The position numbers and the translations under genes are program-made. Under the pieces are notes generated by a model, which worked only from the letters and a program-made list of their open reading frames with translations, was not told the DNA's origin and made no database searches. Positions 53,055 through 63,842 of a stretch of DNA of 64,000 nucleotides are shown here, piece by piece (position 1 is the stretch's first letter; each line of letters opens with the position of its first letter). Location: NCBI GenBank assembly GCA_937949525.1, contig CALEDT010000017.1:1-64000 (forward strand), in the 5' to 3' direction. Origin of the DNA: an uncultured Burkholderiales bacterium (GTDB lineage Bacteria; Pseudomonadota; Gammaproteobacteria; Burkholderiales; Thiobacillaceae).

Positions 53055-54521
53055 TCAGAACTTGTGCGCGCCGTGGCTGCCCAGGCTGTGCTGATACTGC
53101 AGGAAGATCTGGTTGACCCCCTGTTTCTCGCCGTCCTCCCACAGTTTGGCGCGCGAGGCTTGCAGCCGCAGTCTGGAGAACTCGGTGAGATGGCGGGTCA
53201 GCGCCACGGTCCAGCGGTCGGAGGTCTCCCACTCGCGCACGTTGGTGCCGCGATCCACCTTGTTGGTCATGCCGGTGATGTCGTAGCGCGCGCCGATCTG
53301 CCAATGCGGCGCGAAGCCGTACACCGCCTGCAGGTAGGCGCCATCCTGGGTGAACTTGCGCGGCGCGCCGATCGCGCCGGCATTGGTCTGGTGATAGGCC
53401 ACGGTCAGATCCTTGCGTTGGCGCAGATACTCGGCCGCCAGTGTGACGTCGCCCTGACCATACGCGCCGGGCGCGTCGAACTTGTACACCAGGTCGCCGC
53501 CCCACAGCCAGCCATCGCCCTGCAGGCCGTGCACCGAGGCCAAAGGGTTCTGTGCGCGATGGTCGTGCACTTCCTGCAACTGCCGGCCCTTGGCGTAGGA
53601 GACTCCCAACTGCACCGCATGGCTGTCGCCCAGATCCGGCGCCAGCTTGACAAAGGTGGTGAGCAGGCGCGGTCCGGCCTTCTCCGCTCCCATGCCGCCA
53701 TGGCCGATGCCGATCACGTCATCCGGCAGCGCCTGAGCGCCGCTGACGAAATGGTGGTCGCGGCCCTGCAGCAGTTCCGCACCGACCAGGCTGTACAGGC
53801 TGCCGGTGCGCGGCGTCCAGGTCAGTTGCAGGCCGGTGTCGCGCAGTCCGTGCTCGCCCAGCAGCGTCCGATACGGCAGGTTCTGGTCGACGAAATCCCA
53901 AGTATGCGGGTGCTGGCTGTTCAGGTAGCCGATGCCGGACAGGAAACGGCCGCCACGCAGCTTCAAACCGCCGGGCAAGGCGCGCGTGTCGAAATAGGCT
54001 TCCTCGACCTCGACGCCACCGCCGGAGTCCACCGCCAGGTACAGATTGGCGTCGAAGTACGGACTCACCGTCGCCGAGAACGCGATCTCGGTCTCGCGCA
54101 GGTTGAAACCGCGCTCCAAGGCGGTGTGGTCGTGGTCGCCGTGGGCATGGGTGATGCCGTCGATGTGCTCGTAGATCTCCGCGCCCTTGCCGCGCTTGTT
54201 GTCAGCGTACCAGACGCCGTCCAGGATGACCGAGATGCGCGGGTTGAAGGCGCTGCCGGAGCTGACTTCGCCCAGACGGTCCTGCGCATGCACACCTACG
54301 CCCTCGGGCGCGGCCGACGCCACGGGTGCGCGGCCCTCGGCCGCGCGCAGCCGGCCTTCCAGTTCGTTCAGGCGCGCCTCGTAGGCACGCTGCATCTGTT
54401 GCATCTGTTGCTGGAACTCGGCGCGCAGCCGCTCCAGTTCGCGGTTGTCGACGGCCTGGGCGGCGGCGCCGGACGCCCAGGCAAGGGTCACGGCCGTGGT
54501 GAGTAGCTTACGGGTAAACAT
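53055..54521 (-). CDS. Outer-membrane beta-barrel protein with N-terminal coiled coil, in zinc operon
   Basis: This 488-residue protein has a signal peptide (MFTRKLLTTAVTLAWASGAAAQA) and a short coiled coil (about 25-65, RAEFQQQMQQMQRAYEARL). A long beta-strand-rich region ends in an aromatic/Phe-terminated strand (QYQHSLGSHGAHKF), typical of outer-membrane barrels. A His/Asp-rich stretch (THAHGDHDHT, about 145) may bind metal. It probably lets zinc through the outer membrane, as its position before the binding protein suggests. GGAAGG precedes the ATG. Confidence 0.85.
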   Translation of the reverse strand: MFTRKLLTTAVTLAWASGAAAQAVDNRELERLRAEFQQQMQQMQRAYEARLNELEGRLRAAEGRAPVASAAPEGVGVHAQDRLGEVSSGSAFNPRISVILDGVWYADNKRGKGAEIYEHIDGITHAHGDHDHTALERGFNLRETEIAFSATVSPYFDANLYLAVDSGGGVEVEEAYFDTRALPGGLKLRGGRFLSGIGYLNSQHPHTWDFVDQNLPYRTLLGEHGLRDTGLQLTWTPRTGSLYSLVGAELLQGRDHHFVSGAQALPDDVIGIGHGGMGAEKAGPRLLTTFVKLAPDLGDSHAVQLGVSYAKGRQLQEVHDHRAQNPLASVHGLQGDGWLWGGDLVYKFDAPGAYGQGDVTLAAEYLRQRKDLTVAYHQTNAGAIGAPRKFTQDGAYLQAVYGFAPHWQIGARYDITGMTNKVDRGTNVREWETSDRWTVALTRHLTEFSRLRLQASRAKLWEDGEKQGVNQIFLQYQHSLGSHGAHKF

Positions 54522-54600
54522 GCGTTTTCCTTCCGATTCATCGGACCATGTGGCGCCCTGCGGCATGGGCCGCGCCGGGCGGGATAAGGTGGGGGACGGG

Positions 54601-54617
54601 GCCGCGCCGGGCGCGGC
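54601..54617 (-). terminator. GC-rich hairpin after the DUF2946-like gene
   Basis: GCCGCGCC and GGCGCGGC form a perfect 8-bp stem around one G, two bases after the stop of the DUF2946-like gene and 80 bp before the outer-membrane gene. No T-run follows, so it may give partial termination inside the metal operon. Confidence 0.45.
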
Positions 54618-54619
54618 GG

Positions 54620-54928
54620 TCAGCGCGTGGCGGGCGGTGGCGCGCGGCTGAAATAGGCGGGCCGCCGGGGGTCGGCGTCGGCCGGCGCGGCCCCGTACGG
54701 CAAGACGGAAACCCGATCGTTGACGGACGGCAGAACCTTCGCCGACGTCGGCAGACCGGCGGCCAGCGGCGCGTGCCCGACGCACAGCTCGCAGGTCACG
54801 CCCGGCTCGTGCTGGTCGTGATCGTCCAGCCAATGTTCCAGCGCATGCGCCAGCGCGGCGTGCTGCGCCCAGAGCAGGCACAGTACCAGCCACAGACGTG
54901 GCAGCAGCCGGCGCGCGGTGCCGGTCAT
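54620..54928 (-). CDS. DUF2946-like small exported protein with CxxC and His residues
   Basis: This 102-residue protein has a signal segment (LPRLWLVLCLLWAQHAALAH) and the pattern H-x3-H, HDQHE then CELCVGHAP typical of DUF2946, whose members accompany metal-uptake genes. The role is unknown, possibly metal binding. It overlaps the permease gene upstream by four bases. Confidence 0.75.
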   Translation of the reverse strand: MTGTARRLLPRLWLVLCLLWAQHAALAHALEHWLDDHDQHEPGVTCELCVGHAPLAAGLPTSAKVLPSVNDRVSVLPYGAAPADADPRRPAYFSRAPPPATR

Positions 54929-56183
54929 ATCCTCGGCGTCAGGCCGTCGGCCAGCGACAGCCGATAGGCGCGATAACCAGGCAGCAGGCTGGCCAGCGTG
55001 CCGACCGCCAGCACCCAACCCAGCCACTGCCATTCCTGCGCCGTTGGCCAGGCATGACTGGGGGCGATGCCGTAACTGGCCTGCAACCACGGCCCCAGGC
55101 CCGCAGCCAGCACGGTGACCAGCAGCAGACCCAGCAGCGCGCCCAGCAGCGTCACGGCGAAGCCTTCCAGCGCCAGCAACGCGAACAGGTCGCGCGGGCG
55201 CGCACCGACCGAGCGCAGGATGGCCAACTCGCGCCGGCGTTCGCCCAGCCCGGCCAGCACCACCGCCACCATGCCGGCCAGACCGACCGCCACCACCAGC
55301 GTGGACATGGCCAGCAGCGCGCGTTCCGCCACCGCCAGCAGATCCCACAACTGGCTCAGCGCCACACCGGGTAGTACCGCCATCAGCGGCTCGGCGCGGT
55401 AGCCGTCCAACTCGCGTTGCAGCGCGAACACCGCGGCGCGGTCGTGCAGACCGACCAGCACGGCGGTGACCGACTTGGGCGTCAGGTCGAACTTGCCGAC
55501 CAATTCGGCCGGTATGGAGAACCCGGGTATGGGCGCGCCGCCCTGCCAGTCGAGATGGATCGCCTCCATCGCCTGCAGACTGATGTGCACGCTGCGGTCC
55601 ACCGGCGTGCCGGTGCGCGCCAGGACGCCCACCACGGTGAACGGCTTGTCGTCGTGTTCCGCGCCGGTGAAACCGCCGCCGCCATGGGTCAGCGTGATGC
55701 GATCGCCCAGGCGATAGCCCAGGCGCTGCGCCACCTCGGCGCCCAGCACGGCCTCGAACAGCGCTTCGAACGGCCGGCCCCCGGCGAAGCGCAGCGGCTG
55801 GCGGTCGCCATGGCGGAAATGGACGAAATAGTCGGCGCTGGTGCCGACCACCGGGTAGCCCAGATGCGAGTCGCCCAGCGCCAGGGGAATGGTCCACGCC
55901 ACTTCGGGGCGTTCGGCCAGCATGCGCGCCGCCTCCCAGCTCATGTCGTGCGTGGTCTCGCCGATGCGGAACACCGCGTAGAGAATGAGCTGGATCGGGC
56001 TGGCGCGCGCGCCCACCACCAGGTCGGTGCCGGACACGGAATGCGCAAAACCGGCGCGCGCGTCCTGACGCACGCGCTCGATGCCCAGCAACAGCGTCAC
56101 CGCCAACACGATGGCGAGCAGGGTCAGGCCCAAGGTGTGACGCCGGTTCCAGGCGCTGCGCAGCGCCAGCGGCAGCAGATGAC

Positions 56184-56187
<4 letters not shown>
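54925..56187 (-). CDS. FtsX/MacB-type ABC permease (ZrgC/ZrmC-like)
   Basis: This 420-residue protein has one N-terminal and three C-terminal membrane helices flanking a periplasmic domain, the FtsX-type arrangement, with GERRRELAILRSVGARPRDLF in the conserved cytoplasmic loop. It pairs with the LolD-like ATPase encoded upstream, overlapping by four bases. In the ZrgA-containing loci I know, this pair acts with DUF2796 and DUF3299 proteins under Zur control. Confidence 0.9.
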
Positions 56188-56891
<704 letters not shown>

Positions 56892-56917
56892 GGTCGCGGC
56901 GTCACCTGCGGCCCGGC

Positions 56918-57493
56918 TCACCAGCTCAGTGCGCGCGCACGCGTGGTCAGGCGCGCCGCGCTCTGCCGGCCCGGCGCCGCCACCTGCGCATCGATGCGGC
57001 GCAAACCCTTGAACGTGTCGGCCAGGCGCACTTCCATACCGGTCAGCGCGGCCGGCCGGTCGCAGACGAAGCGGTACTGCGCGACCAGATCGGCATGACC
57101 GTCGTCACCTTGCTGCGGCGCGCCACGCGGCGCCGGCCGGGCCGTGCCACCCACGTCGCTCAGCAACACCGGATCCAGCACCGGCGACTCGATGGCCACC
57201 TCGGCCAGCCGGCAGCGCGCCGCGGCGGTCGGCACGAACAGACGATCACCCTGACGCAGCTTGGCCGCCATGTCGCGCACCGCCGCGCGTTCCTTGTCAT
57301 CGCGCGGCGCGCGCTCGAAGCCCAGCAGGTTGTCCAGCGGCGACTCCAGGCGCAGGCGCAGGTGCTCGCCATCGACCACCACCTCCAGCTTGCCGACGCC
57401 GTGCACATGGCTCTTGTGCGCGAGCGCGGGCGTGGCGACGAGACCGAGGACCAGCAGGAATAGCCTGAATGGCGACGAGGCGGAACGGTACAT
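56918..57493 (-). CDS. ZrgA-like (DUF2796) periplasmic zinc-related protein
   Basis: This 191-residue protein has a signal peptide ending ATPALAH and the DUF2796 start HKSHVHGVGKLEVVVDG, with a His-rich N-terminus suited to zinc. It is first in the long minus-strand metal operon and follows a candidate Zur-box promoter. AAGGAG precedes the ATG. The family is Zur-controlled in Vibrio cholerae (ZrgA), as I recall; zinc binding is inferred here. Confidence 0.92.
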   Translation of the reverse strand: MYRSASSPFRLFLLVLGLVATPALAHKSHVHGVGKLEVVVDGEHLRLRLESPLDNLLGFERAPRDDKERAAVRDMAAKLRQGDRLFVPTAAARCRLAEVAIESPVLDPVLLSDVGGTARPAPRGAPQQGDDGHADLVAQYRFVCDRPAALTGMEVRLADTFKGLRRIDAQVAAPGRQSAARLTTRARALSW

Positions 57494-57857
57494 GGCTTGC
57501 TCCTTGGGCGTGACGGTGGTCAGGACGGTGGTCGGGCCGGCAGACCAGGTGATGCATCAGTACGGGTGGATCGCGTCTGAGTGCAACACAGTTGCGCATG
57601 ATACACGGCAAGACGGGTTGCGTGCGATTTTGCTCCACCGCCTGGCCGTTGGCGTCCGCGCTTGCACGGTGGCCCCCGGGTAGCAGGTCGTTGGCCGCGT
57701 GCACGCGCATGGCGGCGAGGCACGACAGCGGGGAGGACGATGTGAACTGCCGTTTCATGCGCGCCTCCCGCCGGTCGAATGTCCGCCCGTCGAACGCGGA
57801 GGCAGCGTCGTTGCGCGAGACCACGCACCGGCCGGTCTGCGAAATTTCATCGCGCGC
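57494..57857. promoter_or_regulatory. Promoter region of the zrgA operon, otherwise no clear gene
   Basis: This 364-bp region lies between the zrgA start and the end of the CobW-type gene. Apart from the operator and promoter noted separately (57557-57598) I see no supported gene. A minus-strand ATG at 57759 with a GGGAGG site begins a short signal-like stretch that then runs through the operator, so it is probably a remnant. Confidence 0.5.
57557..57598 (-). promoter_or_regulatory. Candidate Zur-box and promoter for the zrgA operon
   Basis: On the minus strand -35 TTGCAC (57581-57586) and -10 TACTGA (57557-57562) are 18 bp apart. The inverted repeat TGCAAC-ACA-GTTGC (57582-57595) covers the -35 element, as expected for a repressor site, 89 bp before the zrgA start. 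It shares its core with the perfect palindrome at 60730-60754. Confidence 0.6.
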
Positions 57858-59009
57858 TCAGGCTGCCGCTTCGGTGCGCCAGTCGGGAAAGGGATCATCG
57901 AGCCCGAGCCACGCCGCCTCGCCCGACGCCATCTCGGCGTCGCTCAGCAGGCAGATGTCGAAGCAGGCGGTCAACGCCGCCTGATCCATGTCGATGCCGA
58001 TCAACACGATCTCCTGGTAGCCCGCGCTCCGCATGCCGCCTCGCTCATCACCCGCATCCGGCCAGTAGCCGGCCGGACCGTACTCGCGGCTGGAACCGGC
58101 CAGCGACCAGACGCCGGCGATGCGCGGCCGGCTTGCCAGCCAGAACCAGCCCTTGGCGCGGATCACACCGGGCCATTCGGTATGGATCCAGTCCCAGAAG
58201 CGGCGCGGATGAAACGGGCGGCGCGCCCGATAGACGAAGCTGGCGATGCCATACTCCACCGTCTCCGGCACATGTTCGCCGCGCATTTCCTTGAGCCAGC
58301 CCGGCGCCTGCGCCGCCTGTTCGAAATCGAACAGGCCGGTGTCGAGCACGGCCGCGAGGTCGACCCGACCGTGACGCGCGATTTCCAGTTTGGCGCGCGG
58401 ATTGAGCGTATGTAGCAGTGACAGCAGACGCGCCAGTTCCGCCGCGCTGACCAGGTCGGCCTTGTTGACGACCAAAACGTCGCAAAACTCGATCTGGTCC
58501 ACCAGCAGCGTCGCGACCGTGCGGCCATCCTCCTCGCCCAGCGCTTGGCCGCGCGCGGCGATCCGGTCGTCGCTGGCGTAGTCGTCAAGGAAGTTGCGCG
58601 CGTCCACCACCGTCACCATCGTGTCCAGGCGGGCGACATCCGCCAGCGAAGCGCCCGTTTCGTCGGCGAAGGTGAAGGTTTCCGCCACCGGCAGCGGTTC
58701 GGAGATGCCGGTCGATTCGATCACCAGATAATCGAAACGGCCCTCGCGCGCCAGCCGGCTCACTTCCCGCAGCAGATCCTCGCGCAAGGTGCAGCAGATG
58801 CAGCCGTTGCTCATTTCCACCAGCTTTTCCTCGGTGCGCGACAACGCGGCGCCCCCCTCGCGCACCAGCGCCGCATCGACGTTGATCTCGCTCATGTCGT
58901 TGACGATGACCGCCACCCTGCGCCCTTCGCGGTTGTGCAGGATGTGGTTGAGCAGCGTGGTCTTGCCGGCGCCGAGGAAGCCGGACAGCACGGTGACAGG
59001 GAGGCGCAT
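57858..59009 (-). CDS. COG0523 (CobW-type) GTPase, putative zinc metallochaperone
   Basis: This 383-residue protein has the P-loop [12 protein letters not shown], the CxCC metal motif in [11 protein letters not shown], the base motif NKADL and a C-terminal CobW_C domain ([17 protein letters not shown]). COG0523 GTPases use GTP to deliver metals, and those next to Zur genes serve zinc-poor cells. ATG 59009 was chosen; a TTG at 59063 would add 18 residues. It ends the run that starts with the ZIP transporter, separated from hisI by the remnant of another CobW gene. Confidence 0.92.
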   Translation of the reverse strand: MRLPVTVLSGFLGAGKTTLLNHILHNREGRRVAVIVNDMSEINVDAALVREGGAALSRTEEKLVEMSNGCICCTLREDLLREVSRLAREGRFDYLVIESTGISEPLPVAETFTFADETGASLADVARLDTMVTVVDARNFLDDYASDDRIAARGQALGEEDGRTVATLLVDQIEFCDVLVVNKADLVSAAELARLLSLLHTLNPRAKLEIARHGRVDLAAVLDTGLFDFEQAAQAPGWLKEMRGEHVPETVEYGIASFVYRARRPFHPRRFWDWIHTEWPGVIRAKGWFWLASRPRIAGVWSLAGSSREYGPAGYWPDAGDERGGMRSAGYQEIVLIGIDMDQAALTACFDICLLSDAEMASGEAAWLGLDDPFPDWRTEAAA

Positions 59010-59153
59010 ATCGGACCGGGAAGCGGTTTGCGGCCTATCGGGCTCCTGACGGGCTTGGGTCAAGGGGTCATTCCCACACCGCGTCCAGCGCCAGCATCAC
59101 GCGCGGTGTGTCTGATGTCGCGCCATGCGCAATGCCAGGATCGACGCGCGCAT

Positions 59154-59469
59154 TCATGTCGCACCTGCCGTCGACGCGGCAAGGTTCCGCGTGCAGGCCG
59201 CCCAAGCTGCGCGGAACTCGTGTTCCGGCAGATCGCGACCCATGAATACCAGCACCCTTTCGCACACCTCGCCGTCGTGCCGGGGACGGTCATGGTCACC
59301 GCCCATGATCATGTGCACGCCTTGAAAGGCCACTTTGTCGCGGTTTCCCGACAGACGCAGGGTGCCCTTGTAGCGCAGCAGGTCGGCGCCATGCTTTTGC
59401 ACCAGCGGCGCCATGGCCGGCGCCCAGAAAGCCGGTCAGCACCGTCGCGGGAATGTGCGCATCAGTCAT
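59154..59469 (-). pseudogene. CobW-type GTPase remnant with internal deletion and frameshift
   Basis: The remnant starts MTDAHIPATVLTGFLGAG, the first strand and half P-loop of a COG0523 GTPase, and then changes frame at about 59415-59420. The other frame carries a clear CobW_C end: LVQKHGADLLRYKGTLRLSG, FQGVHMIMGGDH and ERVLVFMGRDLPEHEF. The rest of the GTPase domain, including CxCC and NKxD, is missing, about 200 residues, so it cannot be functional. It overlaps the hisI stop by eight bases and lies between hisI and the intact GTPase gene. Confidence 0.8.
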
Positions 59470-59917
59470 GCTGGCCGTCTCCATAAGCCGCGACCGGATC
59501 GTAAACCTTGCGGGTTTCGAGAAAGGTCAGGCTGAAATCGGTCTTGCCCGCGTGAATGTTCAATTCGCGGAAAAAGCAGGAGCGATAGCCGACATGGCAG
59601 GAGGCGCCGCCGATCAGGTCGACCTTGAGCAACAGGCAATCCTGATCGTCATCGATCAGAATGTGCCGCACGCGCTGGGCCTGACCGGATCGTTCGCCCT
59701 TGCGCCATAGCCGTTGGCGAGCGCGCGACCAGTAGTGTGCCATACCCGTTTCGATGGTCAGGCGCAGCGCGTCACGGTTCATCCAGCCCAGCATCAGCAC
59801 GTCCCCGCTCTGGTCGTCCTGGGTGATGCAGGGGATCAGACCCTGAGCGTCGAAATGAGCCTGTAGTTGGCGACCTTCCTCAATTGCCGCGAGATCGCCC
59901 CGTTGCGGAAAGTCCAT
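59462..59917 (-). CDS. hisI: HisI paralog (phosphoribosyl-AMP cyclohydrolase) lacking one zinc ligand
   Basis: This 151-residue protein matches HisI (MLGWMNRDALRLTIETG, HYWSRARQRLWRKGERSG, SCHVGYRSCFFREL). In typical HisI zinc is held by three cysteines, the first in D-C-D-G-D. Here that segment reads DDDQDC, so the first Cys is replaced by Asp90, though Cys107 and Cys114 remain. It sits among ZIP and CobW genes, away from other his genes, fitting a spare enzyme for zinc-poor growth, a type known from Zur regulons. It starts 12 bp after the ZIP gene ends. Confidence 0.92.
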   Translation of the reverse strand: MDFPQRGDLAAIEEGRQLQAHFDAQGLIPCITQDDQSGDVLMLGWMNRDALRLTIETGMAHYWSRARQRLWRKGERSGQAQRVRHILIDDDQDCLLLKVDLIGGASCHVGYRSCFFRELNIHAGKTDFSLTFLETRKVYDPVAAYGDGQHD

Positions 59918-59929
59918 GGATGTCCCCCT

Positions 59930-60682
59930 TCAGTGCGCATGTGGCAAAAGCCGATTGATCCAATACACCACGGCGACGCCGGCCAGCAGCAGGGCGAGTT
60001 GCGCGACGCCGTCAGCGAGGCGGCGGCGGCGGTGCAGTTCCGGCACCAGATCGGCGATGGCGATGTAGATAAAGCTGGCGGCGGCGATGACGATGACATA
60101 CGGGATCGCCGCCTGCACGCCATCCAGCGCCAGGTAGCCGAGCACGCCGCCCAGCAACATCGCCGCGCCGGATAGGGCATTGAGTGCCAACGCGCGGCCC
60201 CTGGACAGCCCGGCGGCCAGCAGCACCATGAAGTCGCCGATTTCCTGAGGCAGTTCGTGCGCCAACACGGCCAGCGTGGTGACCCAGCCCAAGCGCACAT
60301 CGACCATGAAGGCAGCGGCGATCAGTACGCCATCGACGAAATTGTGCAGGCCGTCGCCCAGCACGATCATCGGTACCTGCGGCGCGGGCGCGGCATGGGC
60401 ATGCCCATGCGCGTGATCATGGCGCCACAAGGCCGCTTTCTCCAACAGGAAGAACACGACGATGCCGACCAGCACGAGCTGACCGACCTGCTCGGCTTCC
60501 AGTCCGAGATGGGTCGCTTCCGGCAGCAGTCCGGTGAAGGCGAACGCCAGCAATACACCGACCGCGAACGCCACCATGCGGTCGGCGAAGCGCGGCAGCC
60601 AGGTCAACGCCAACGTCGCCGCCAGCAATACCGACAGCACGCCACCGGCAAAGGTGGCGAGCAGGATGTGCATCAGGGTCAT
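59930..60682 (-). CDS. ZIP-family metal transporter
   Basis: This 250-residue membrane protein has about eight helices and the two ZIP metal-site helices: GDGLHNFVDGVLI and AHELPQEIGDF. A short His-rich loop (HDHAHGHAH) follows helix 3. It imports zinc or other divalent metals. A candidate Zur-repressed promoter ends 48 bp upstream, and hisI follows 12 bp downstream. Confidence 0.93.
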   Translation of the reverse strand: MTLMHILLATFAGGVLSVLLAATLALTWLPRFADRMVAFAVGVLLAFAFTGLLPEATHLGLEAEQVGQLVLVGIVVFFLLEKAALWRHDHAHGHAHAAPAPQVPMIVLGDGLHNFVDGVLIAAAFMVDVRLGWVTTLAVLAHELPQEIGDFMVLLAAGLSRGRALALNALSGAAMLLGGVLGYLALDGVQAAIPYVIVIAAASFIYIAIADLVPELHRRRRLADGVAQLALLLAGVAVVYWINRLLPHAH

Positions 60683-60709
60683 GGCGCGGTGGGCGTTGGC
60701 GGAGCGCGG

Positions 60710-60754
60710 ATTCTAGGCGCTCCCCAGTCCTACATGCAACATTGTTGCATGTAG
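60710..60754 (-). promoter_or_regulatory. Promoter with perfect 25-bp palindromic operator (putative Zur box) before the ZIP gene
   Basis: The palindrome occupies 60730-60754 and contains the core TGCAACATTGTTGCA with arms CTACA/TGTAG. On the minus strand the -35 TTGCAT (60734-60739) lies inside it and the -10 TAGAAT (60710-60715) follows at 18 bp. Repressor binding would block RNA polymerase. The adjacent Fur-family gene encodes the probable repressor. Confidence 0.75.
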
Positions 60755-60771
60755 GGTCGCCCCAGGGCGCT

Positions 60772-61811
<1,040 letters not shown>

Positions 61812-61815
<4 letters not shown>

Positions 61816-62225
61816 GCGCAGTGCGGGCAACGCCCTTCGACCGTCAGCTCCACGCCTTCAACGCTGAACCCCTCGGGCAGATGCAATTCGGCCGGCGTCG
61901 GCAGGGTTTCCAGGCAGAACACGCGGTGACAGCGCAGACAGTGGAAATGGGCGTGCCGGTGAGCCGACGTGGCCACGGCATTGAACCGCCAGATGCGATC
62001 CTCGCCGGCGATCTTGTGCGCCAGACCCTGGCGCACCAGCCATTCGAGCACGCGATACAGGGTGACGCGGTCCAGCGCCTCCTGCTCGGCCAGGGAACGT
62101 TCCAGTTCGTGATGGGTGAGCGCTCGCGGGGCCTGCAAGAGCGCGGCGAGTACGCGCCGGCGCGCGGGCGTGACGCGCCCGCCTTGGGCGCGCAGCAAGG
62201 ATTCGGCCTGATCGATGCCAGTCAT
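61812..62225 (-). CDS. zur: Fur-family regulator, probable Zur
   Basis: This 137-residue protein has an N-terminal winged helix ([31 protein letters not shown]) and a dimerisation domain. Its metal sites lie in [18 protein letters not shown] and the structural-zinc cysteines in the terminal CPHC. Context (two CobW GTPases, ZIP, ZrgA-type and ZnuA-type genes) points to zinc sensing rather than iron or peroxide. ATG 62225 gives [11 protein letters not shown]; the frame extends upstream only as a shadow of lipA. No strong ribosome site is visible. Confidence 0.88.
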
Positions 62226-62312
62226 GCGCGCGATGGTAACGTGAAACCGTGCCTGCGTCGGCGCCCGCACGTGCCACCGCAGCGCCGGGTCATGGTTAGA
62301 ATGCGCACCACC

Positions 62313-63239
62313 ATGGCCGACCCCCTGCTGCACAAGGGCGCCGCGAAAACCGCGCGCATCCCCGTCAAGATCATCCCGCGACCACGCACGCGTCTGCCGG
62401 CCTGGATCAAGGCACCGGCGCCGACCGGGACACAGGTGGCCCAGTTGAAGGCCACGCTGCGCGCGGCGGGGCTGCATACCGTGTGCGAGGAGGCGGCCTG
62501 CCCCAACCTGGGCGAGTGCTTCCGCCAAGGCACCGCCACGTTCATGATCCTGGGTGACCTGTGCACCCGGCGCTGCCCGTTCTGCGACGTCGGCCATGGA
62601 CGGCCTTTGCCGCCCGACGCGGACGAACCGGCACGGCTGGCTGACACGGTGGCGGCGATGAAGCTGCGCCATGTGGTGATCACCAGCGTCGACCGCGACG
62701 ATCTGGCCGACGGCGGCGCGGCGCATTTCGCCGCCTGCGTCAAGTTGGTGCGCGCCGCCGCCCCCGGCATACGCGTCGAAATCCTCACGCCGGACTTCCG
62801 CGGCCGGCTCGAGCGCGCGCTCGTGGCCCTGGCCGGGGCGCCGCCGGATGTGATGAACCACAATCTGGAAACCGTGCCGCGCCTGTACAGGGCCTGCCGC
62901 CCCGGCGCCGATTACGCGCACTCGTTGACATTGCTGGATGAGTTCAAGCGCGCGCACCCCGGCGTGCACACCAAATCCGGGCTCATGCTGGGCCTGGGCG
63001 AACACGACGATGAAGTGGTGGCGGTGATGCACGATCTACGCCGGCATCAGGTCGACCTGCTCACGCTGGGTCAGTACCTGCAACCCGGCCCCCATCACCT
63101 GCCGGTGGCACGCTTCGTACCGCCCGAAGGGTTCGAGCGGCTGGCGGGCATCGCCCGGGCACTCGGCTTTCGCCACGTCGCCAGCGGCCCGCTGGTGCGC
63201 TCCAGCTATCACGCCGACCGGCAGGCCGCCACGCTGTGA
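62313..63239 (+). CDS. lipA: Lipoyl synthase LipA
   Basis: This radical-SAM enzyme of about 308 residues inserts two sulfurs into octanoyl groups. The auxiliary cluster cysteines are in [12 protein letters not shown], the radical-SAM cluster in CTRRCPFC, and the late serine in VRSSYHA. ATG 62313 is used; ATG 62301 would add four residues, but the TTAGAAT just upstream looks like a -10 element, implying a short or absent leader. It is divergent from the Fur-family gene. lipB is not adjacent. Confidence 0.95.
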   Translation: MADPLLHKGAAKTARIPVKIIPRPRTRLPAWIKAPAPTGTQVAQLKATLRAAGLHTVCEEAACPNLGECFRQGTATFMILGDLCTRRCPFCDVGHGRPLPPDADEPARLADTVAAMKLRHVVITSVDRDDLADGGAAHFAACVKLVRAAAPGIRVEILTPDFRGRLERALVALAGAPPDVMNHNLETVPRLYRACRPGADYAHSLTLLDEFKRAHPGVHTKSGLMLGLGEHDDEVVAVMHDLRRHQVDLLTLGQYLQPGPHHLPVARFVPPEGFERLAGIARALGFRHVASGPLVRSSYHADRQAATL

Positions 63240-63266
63240 CCGTGGCGCCCGCCGGGTCGGGGCTGC

Positions 63267-63842
63267 TTACAACGCCATGCCGTGCGCTCGCACCTCCTCT
63301 TCCGCCAGCAGTTTGCCGACTTCACGCGTCAACGCGCGCATCACGCCGGCGGCATTGCGCATGCCCGCCTGCATGCCGTTGACTGCGAGGCCACCGAGGG
63401 GCGCCAGCGCGCCGGCCAGTTCCTTGAGCGGGTCGAGGCAGGCTTCGCCCTCGGTGCTCACCGGGGCCGGTGTCTGCGGCGCCACCTGAGCGCCGTCACG
63501 GAAGCCCTGGCGGAAACGCGCGATGTCCCATTGCCAGCGCATCAGCCGGCCGGCTTCATAAGCGGTGATACGGCCTTCGCGCTGGGCCTGTTCGATGGCG
63601 GCGAAACGCGCCATGGTCTCAGCCACCAGCGCGGCATCGTCGGGTGCCGCCGGCGCCGTTGCGCGCGGAGCCGGCATACGCGCGCGTGCGCAGGCCCTGG
63701 CGTCGCCCGGCTTTGCCGACATCTGCGGCAGTCCGGCGGCGGTATCCTCGACGGGGTTGGCATGGCCGGGGCCGGCCGCGGCGAACAGCAACGTCGTCAG
63801 CGTAGCGATGGTGAACGTCTTCAGAGGGGAACGGGATGTCAT
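63267..63842 (-). CDS. Exported Ala-rich protein of unknown function
   Basis: This 191-residue protein has a signal peptide (LKTFTIATLTTLLFAAAGPGHA) followed by an Ala/Pro-rich linker and a C-terminal helical region containing GGLAVNGMQAGMRNAAGVM. I recognise no family. AAGGAGA precedes ATG 63842. It is convergent with lipA. A frame extending further upstream has no support. Confidence 0.78.
   Translation of the reverse strand: MTSRSPLKTFTIATLTTLLFAAAGPGHANPVEDTAAGLPQMSAKPGDARACARARMPAPRATAPAAPDDAALVAETMARFAAIEQAQREGRITAYEAGRLMRWQWDIARFRQGFRDGAQVAPQTPAPVSTEGEACLDPLKELAGALAPLGGLAVNGMQAGMRNAAGVMRALTREVGKLLAEEEVRAHGMAL

Noticed and set aside
57297-57759. Minus-strand start at 57759 with good ribosome site and signal-like sequence
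   Set aside because: The frame runs through the candidate operator and into zrgA without a recognisable domain. It may be a decayed gene but cannot be supported.
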